A DNA stretch of 64,000 nt from contig CANEFX010000005.1 of assembly GCA_947426945.1 (NCBI GenBank), forward strand, positions 54,109 through 118,108. The letters run 5' to 3'. Both the position numbers and the translations under genes were made by a program. The DNA is from an uncultured Bacillota bacterium (GTDB lineage: Bacteria; Bacillota; Clostridia; Oscillospirales; Oscillospiraceae). Below the pieces are notes generated by a model. It had not been told where the DNA came from. It saw only the letters and a list, made by a program, of their open reading frames with translations, and did not search any database. Below, piece by piece: positions 60,085-64,000 of this stretch (its first letter is position 1; every line of letters starts with the position of its first letter).

Positions 60085-61329
60085 TTAGGCCTCCCACCCG
60101 GCCAGATAGGCTTTCTGGTCCTCGGTAAGAGTATCGATGGACAGGCCCATGGCGGCCAGCTTCACCCGGGCAATCTGGTCGTCGATCTCGTCGGGGACGA
60201 TATATACCTTCTTCTCCAGCCCCTGCTGATGCTTGACCAGCCACTCCAGAGACAAAGCCTGGACCGCGAAGGACATATCCATGATCTCGGCAGGGTGACC
60301 GTTGCCCCCGGCCAGGTTGACCAGACGGCCCTCGGCCAGCACATTGAGAACCCGGCCGTCTGGCAGCCTGAAGCCCTCAATATTCTGCCGGCGGGGGAAG
60401 GTCTCTGCGGCCATAGCCCGCAGGGCGGCCACGTCCACCTCACAGTCAAAGTGGCCCGAGTTGCACAACACGGCGTTGTGCTTCATCACGTCGAAATGGC
60501 GCTTGACGATCACATCCTTGCAGCCGGTGGCGGTGACGAAAATGTCTCCGATTTTCGCCGCCTCGTCCATAGACATGACCCTGAAATTCTCCATGGTGGC
60601 ATCCAGCGCCTTGAAGGGGTCCACCTCGGTGACGACCACGTCGGCTCCCATGCCCTTGGCCCGCATGGCAATGCCCTTGCCGCACCAGCCGTAGCCGGCA
60701 ACCACCACCGTCTTGCCCGCCACAATCAGGTTGGTGGTGTGCATGATGGCGTCCCAGGTGGACTGGCCGGTGCCGTACTTGTTGTCGTAGTAGTGCTTGG
60801 CCTTGGCGTCGTTTACCGCCATCATGGGGCAGGGCAGAATGCCCTCCCGCTCCCGGGCGTAGAGACGGTGGATGCCGGTGGTGGTCTCCTCACAGCCGCC
60901 GATCAGCCGGTCGCCGTATTGGGCGCACCTGCCTCCCAGCAGGTTGACAAGGTCGCCTCCATCGTCCACAATCAGGTGGGGCCGGCACTTCAGGGTCTCT
61001 ACCAGGAGGTTTTCATACTCCTCCATGTCCACCCCGTGGACCCCGTAGGTGGCCACGCCGGAGTCGGCCACGGCGGCAGCCACGTCGTCCTGGGTGGACA
61101 GGGGGTTGCAGCCGGTGAGGTGAACCTCCGCGCCCCCCTCCCGGAGGACCAGACCCAGATTGGCGGTCTTTGCCTCCAGATGGACGGACACGGCAATGGT
61201 CAGCCCGGCGAAGGGCTTCTCCCGGCGGAAACGCTCCTCAATGCCGCTGAGGGCAGGCATGAAATCCCGCACCCACTGGATCTTCTGATGGCCCGACGGA
61301 GCCAGAGACATGTCTTTAACGATACTCAT
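60085..61329 (-). CDS. ahcY: Adenosylhomocysteinase
   Basis: A 414-residue SAHase: STQDDVAAAV substrate region, CEETTTGIHRLY, NDAKAKHYYDNKYGTGQS and NAD-binding VAGYGWCGKGIAMRAKGMGA. It hydrolyses S-adenosylhomocysteine to adenosine and homocysteine, completing the methylation cycle fed by metK 3 kb away. greA follows 93 bases downstream. Confidence 0.96.
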   Translation of the reverse strand: MSIVKDMSLAPSGHQKIQWVRDFMPALSGIEERFRREKPFAGLTIAVSVHLEAKTANLGLVLREGGAEVHLTGCNPLSTQDDVAAAVADSGVATYGVHGVDMEEYENLLVETLKCRPHLIVDDGGDLVNLLGGRCAQYGDRLIGGCEETTTGIHRLYAREREGILPCPMMAVNDAKAKHYYDNKYGTGQSTWDAIMHTTNLIVAGKTVVVAGYGWCGKGIAMRAKGMGADVVVTEVDPFKALDATMENFRVMSMDEAAKIGDIFVTATGCKDVIVKRHFDVMKHNAVLCNSGHFDCEVDVAALRAMAAETFPRRQNIEGFRLPDGRVLNVLAEGRLVNLAGGNGHPAEIMDMSFAVQALSLEWLVKHQQGLEKKVYIVPDEIDDQIARVKLAAMGLSIDTLTEDQKAYLAGWEA

Positions 61330-61443
61330 AGTAATCCTCCTGTGGATTTATTCTATTTGTATTGGGACAATTTCTGTACTTTCATCTTACCACATTTTTT
61401 ATCCCAGGGGAAGGGGAAATCAAATTTGTTCACACTTTAGCCG

Positions 61444-61472
61444 TAGACTTTTCCCCCAAAAGCGGGTACAAT
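61444..61472 (+). promoter_or_regulatory. Promoter of rhomboid-like gene
   Basis: TAGACT (61444-61449), 17 bp, TACAAT (61467-61472), followed by AGAGGAGG and the ATG at 61508. Confidence 0.65.
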
Positions 61473-61507
61473 GAAGGTTACGAATTTCATTCAGAGGAGG
61501 CTCAGCC

Positions 61508-62374
61508 ATGAGAACCCTTTCCCGCTGGCTGTCCCGGTTCAGCTATAATCACCCCAACCTGAATATCACCGGACTGATTCGGTACGTAATTGCCGGCAAT
61601 CTGTTTGTCTTTATGATGGACCTGTTTACCCACGGCGCTTCCACCTCCTGGCTGTACTTCGTCCCCCAGCTTATTTTCCAGGGGCAGGTCTGGCGGCTGA
61701 TCACCTTCATTTTCGTCCCCATGAGCTTCAGTCCTCTCAGCTTCATCCTGTCTACCGTGTTCTTTTATTACATGGGCTCCCGGCTGGAGGCGGTCTGGGG
61801 TTCCGCCCGGTTTACCGTCTATTACGGTCTTGGAGTCATTCTTAATATCATTGTGGGGCTTCTGATCGCCCTTGTCAACCCCGCCTACCGGATCTCCGTC
61901 ACCGCCGATATGCACTACCTCCATCTGTCCCTGTTCTTCGCTTACGCCACCCTCTACCCGGACCTTCAGGTGCTGGCCGCCTTCTTCATTCCCATCCGCA
62001 TCAAGTGGCTGGCCCTGCTGGACGCCGCGCTGTTTGTCTATGAAATCCTGGCCTATCTGTCCTATGGGCAGTTTGCCATGGCTCTGCTGCCTGTCATCGC
62101 CATCTTCAACTACCTGGTTTTCTTCTGGGACGACCTGATGGACGTCGTAGGCCGGGGCAAGGCCCGGGCGGTACATCAGCACTCCGCCCAGACCATCAAC
62201 TTCAAAAAAGCGCAGAAAGAGCTTCAGCAGCGGCGGGGATATCTCCACAAGTGCGCCGTCTGCGGCGTTACCGACCAGGACGATCCCAATATGGAATTCC
62301 GCTACTGCTCCAAGTGCAGCGGCTACTACTGCTACTGCGCCAACCATATCAACAACCACACCCACGTGCAGTGA
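61508..62374 (+). CDS. Rhomboid-like membrane protein without catalytic motif, with C-terminal zinc ribbon
   Basis: A 288-residue protein: six hydrophobic helices in a rhomboid-like order (WRLITFIFVP near the first loop, then YYMGSRLEAVWGSARFTVYY) but no GxSG serine motif in helix 4 (ISVTADMHYLHLS instead). The cytoplasmic tail (about 220-288) has C-x2-C ... C-x2-C cysteines (KCAVCG, YCSKCSGYYC) and ends HINNHTHVQ. It is likely a pseudo-rhomboid with a zinc-binding domain. Function unknown. Confidence 0.8.
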   Translation: MRTLSRWLSRFSYNHPNLNITGLIRYVIAGNLFVFMMDLFTHGASTSWLYFVPQLIFQGQVWRLITFIFVPMSFSPLSFILSTVFFYYMGSRLEAVWGSARFTVYYGLGVILNIIVGLLIALVNPAYRISVTADMHYLHLSLFFAYATLYPDLQVLAAFFIPIRIKWLALLDAALFVYEILAYLSYGQFAMALLPVIAIFNYLVFFWDDLMDVVGRGKARAVHQHSAQTINFKKAQKELQQRRGYLHKCAVCGVTDQDDPNMEFRYCSKCSGYYCYCANHINNHTHVQ

Positions 62375-62378
62375 AAGC

Positions 62379-62404
62379 AACCCCCGGGCCGCGGCCCGGG
62401 GGTT
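62379..62404. terminator. Bidirectional terminator
   Basis: Perfect 13-bp palindrome AACCCCCGGGCCG/CGGCCCGGGGGTT followed by GTTTCTT, between the converging rhomboid-like and kinase genes. Confidence 0.88.
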
Positions 62405-62409
62405 GTTTC

Positions 62410-63522
62410 TTATGTACGATACTGTCCCACAATGGCCTCCAGCTCGGCCCAACGGGCCTCCATGTCTGCCACCAGCTTGAACTGGGTACGGCAGCGGTCC
62501 AGATTCTGACCCTCCCGACTGATATGGAAGTAGGTATCCCCCTCCAGGTGGTCGGTGAGAAAGCGCATCCCGCACTCCAGGGTCATCAGCTTGGCGCCCC
62601 AGGGGAGGTAGGCAATCTCCTCGTCGGTAAGGGAACCTCCGGTTCCCTCCAGGAAAGCCTTTGTATACACAGCGAACAGGTCCACGTCCAGGCTGACCTT
62701 GGACAGGTCGGTCTCATCCTCGGCGCAGTGGTTAGCCCCGAAGCGGATAGAGTCGCCGAAGTCGTAAAGCACCAATCCCGGCATCACGGTATCCAGGTCG
62801 ATGATGCACATGCCCTCGCCGGACTCTTCGTCCATAAGGACATTGTTCAGCTTGGTGTCGTTGTGGGTGACCCGCAGAGGCAGTCTGCCCTCCCGCAGGG
62901 CGTTCAGCGCCACGGAGCAGTCCGCCTCCCGTGCGAGCACAAAGTCGATCTCAGGCCCGCAGTCTTTGGCCCGGCCCAGCTTGTCCGCCTCCGCGGCAGC
63001 CTTGAACCGCTTCAGCCGGTCCTCGGTGTCGTGGAAATGGGGGATGGTCTCATACAGGGTGTCTGCGGGGTAATCCCGCAGCAGCTGCTGGAACCGGCCG
63101 AAGGCCCGTCCGGAGGCGGCAAAGAGCTCCGGGGTATCCGCCGCCTGGTGACAGACGGTCCCCTCCACAAAGGGGTAGAGCCGCCAGGCCCCCCCCTGGC
63201 TGTCGGTGTAGTAGTCCGCACCGTTTTTGGGGCGGATGACCTCCATGGCCTCCCGGCTGCGGTCGCCGCCGTGCTTTTTGATCTCCCGGCCCAGAAACTC
63301 GGTGACCCCGATGATGTTGTCCATCAGCTGGTCGGGCCGCTTAAAGGCGGCGGCGCTCATCCGCTGGAGGATAAACCGGCGGCAGCAGCGGTTTTCGGGC
63401 TGGGTATGGACCACAAAGGTGTCGTTGATATGGCCGCAGCCGTAGCGGATGGCCCCCACCACAGGCGCGCCGAAGTCAAAGGCCTCCAGCACCTCCTGGA
63501 GGGTCTGTTCTGCCTGAACCAT
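62410..63522 (-). CDS. APH-family kinase, N-acetylhexosamine 1-kinase-like
   Basis: A 370-residue protein-kinase-fold phosphotransferase: GHINDTFVVHT near the N-terminus, catalytic RVTHNDTKLNNVLMD, metal-binding CIIDLDTVMPGLVLYDFGD and FLEGTGGSLTDEEIAYLP. The pattern matches NahK, which phosphorylates GlcNAc/GalNAc at C1. The adjacent sugar nucleotidyltransferase gene (3-base gap) supports an amino-sugar activation or salvage pair. Antibiotic phosphorylation is less likely. Confidence 0.85.
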   Translation of the reverse strand: MVQAEQTLQEVLEAFDFGAPVVGAIRYGCGHINDTFVVHTQPENRCCRRFILQRMSAAAFKRPDQLMDNIIGVTEFLGREIKKHGGDRSREAMEVIRPKNGADYYTDSQGGAWRLYPFVEGTVCHQAADTPELFAASGRAFGRFQQLLRDYPADTLYETIPHFHDTEDRLKRFKAAAEADKLGRAKDCGPEIDFVLAREADCSVALNALREGRLPLRVTHNDTKLNNVLMDEESGEGMCIIDLDTVMPGLVLYDFGDSIRFGANHCAEDETDLSKVSLDVDLFAVYTKAFLEGTGGSLTDEEIAYLPWGAKLMTLECGMRFLTDHLEGDTYFHISREGQNLDRCRTQFKLVADMEARWAELEAIVGQYRT

Positions 63523-63525
63523 GGC

Positions 63526-64000
63526 TCACACCTCCCACAGCCGGTCGGGATAGAGCCCGGCGGCCGTCTTTTCCGCAATGGCGGCGGTGACGGTGGGCTT
63601 GTCCTCCCGATAAGTGACGCCGTACCACTTGTCCTCACTGCGCAGCACCTTCACCCGGGCTTTGCCCTCGTCAATGAGCTGGCTGACCACGGTGGGCAGG
63701 AAGTACTCCCCCTTCTCCGGGTTCTCGGCCAGGGTCCTGTCCAGGAACGCGGGGAACCGGGCCAGGGCCTCGTCCAGGAAGCTGCGGGTAAAGCCCCACA
63801 TATTCATGGACACAATGGTGTCTCCGGACAGCTCAGTCCAGGTTTTGCCGTCGTCCTCGGTGTAGCGGGGGGGCTCGCCTTTCTCGATCTTGGTGCGCTC
63901 GGTGACCTGGGTGAGGAAATGGTCCGCCGTCTCCTCGCACACCCCCCGGGCCACGGTGCCGTTCTCGGTGACGGTGTTTTTCAGCAGGTAGCCCACCATG
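63526..64000 (-). CDS. Sugar-phosphate nucleotidyltransferase, 3' part
   Basis: The C-terminal 157 residues of a gene that runs off the right edge; the ATG at 63999 is probably internal. MVGYLLKNTVTENGTVARGVC and SMNMWGFTRSFLDEALARFP, then KARVKVLRSEDKWYGVTYREDKP, match nucleotidyltransferases paired with NahK-like kinases that make UDP-HexNAc. It precedes the kinase gene by 3 bases and is probably co-transcribed. Confidence 0.8.
   Translation of the reverse strand, partial: MVGYLLKNTVTENGTVARGVCEETADHFLTQVTERTKIEKGEPPRYTEDDGKTWTELSGDTIVSMNMWGFTRSFLDEALARFPAFLDRTLAENPEKGEYFLPTVVSQLIDEGKARVKVLRSEDKWYGVTYREDKPTVTAAIAEKTAAGLYPDRLWEV

Noticed and set aside
62410..63522. Aminoglycoside resistance phosphotransferase
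   Set aside because: Motifs and the adjacent sugar nucleotidyltransferase fit an N-acetylhexosamine kinase better.

Overview
The window looks like a chromosomal segment of a high-GC, spore-forming, anaerobic member of the Clostridia, most like the Oscillospiraceae (Flavonifractor/Lawsonibacter-type). This is an inference from the yabP-yabQ-divIC-S1 sporulation/division cluster, a Firmicutes-type LexA, an S-box in front of metK, BlaI/M56 and LytTR/DUF3021 pairs, and strong AGGAGG ribosome binding sites. I see no prophage, plasmid or CRISPR array.

Layout. 1-5.8 kb: the 3' end of a DUF815 ATPase, a TetR regulator and an MFS exporter sharing related palindromic operators and separated by MITE-like repeats, a LytTR/DUF3021 pair with a direct-repeat operator, and an ECF sigma factor with its membrane partner. 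5.9-22.5 kb: mostly housekeeping genes, including birA (with a relic of the rplA 3' end behind it), hpf, an amidohydrolase, the yabP-yabQ-divIC-S1 cluster, a beta-CASP nuclease, a Nudix hydrolase, lexA, gluQ, a zincin, a U32 peptidase, mltG, a tiny Cys/Gly/Asn-repeat membrane peptide, 5-FTHF cyclo-ligase, a DJ-1 protein and a TagA-type glycosyltransferase. 22.6-30.7 kb: a BlaI repressor, a short M56 (BlaR1-like) peptidase without an ectodomain, and five consecutive lipoproteins that share an almost identical 57-codon 5' module but have unrelated ectodomains. 30.8-37.5 kb: an AI-2E-family permease, purB, two tandem glutamate dehydrogenases (the second in the operon lacks the catalytic lysine) and a CAT-like acetyltransferase. 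37.8-46.6 kb: a signalling island with a solute-binding lipoprotein plus chemoreceptor operon, divergent from a receiver, a hybrid kinase with Hpt, and a histidine kinase-receiver-DegV fusion. 46.6-47.7 kb: an IS3-family transposase relic and a five-gene tRNA cluster (Val, Asp, Phe, Gly, Cys in transcription order). 47.8-64 kb: the ACT-hom-lysC operon, a class A PBP, DUF1292, a probable 6S RNA, a membrane-anchored parvulin, metK with a SAM-I riboswitch, a GNAT enzyme, hbd, greA, ahcY, a pseudo-rhomboid with a zinc ribbon, and a NahK-like kinase next to a sugar nucleotidyltransferase.

The best candidates for undescribed biology are: (1) the BlaI - truncated M56 - five-lipoprotein array, which looks like a BlaR1-type sensor split from its ectodomain, with the ectodomain amplified and diversified; (2) the kinase-receiver-DegV fusion inside a signalling cluster with no DNA-binding output domain; (3) the co-transcribed GDH pair with one catalytically dead-looking subunit; and (4) the MITE-like elements whose stems differ in sequence but keep pairing and UUCG-type loops.
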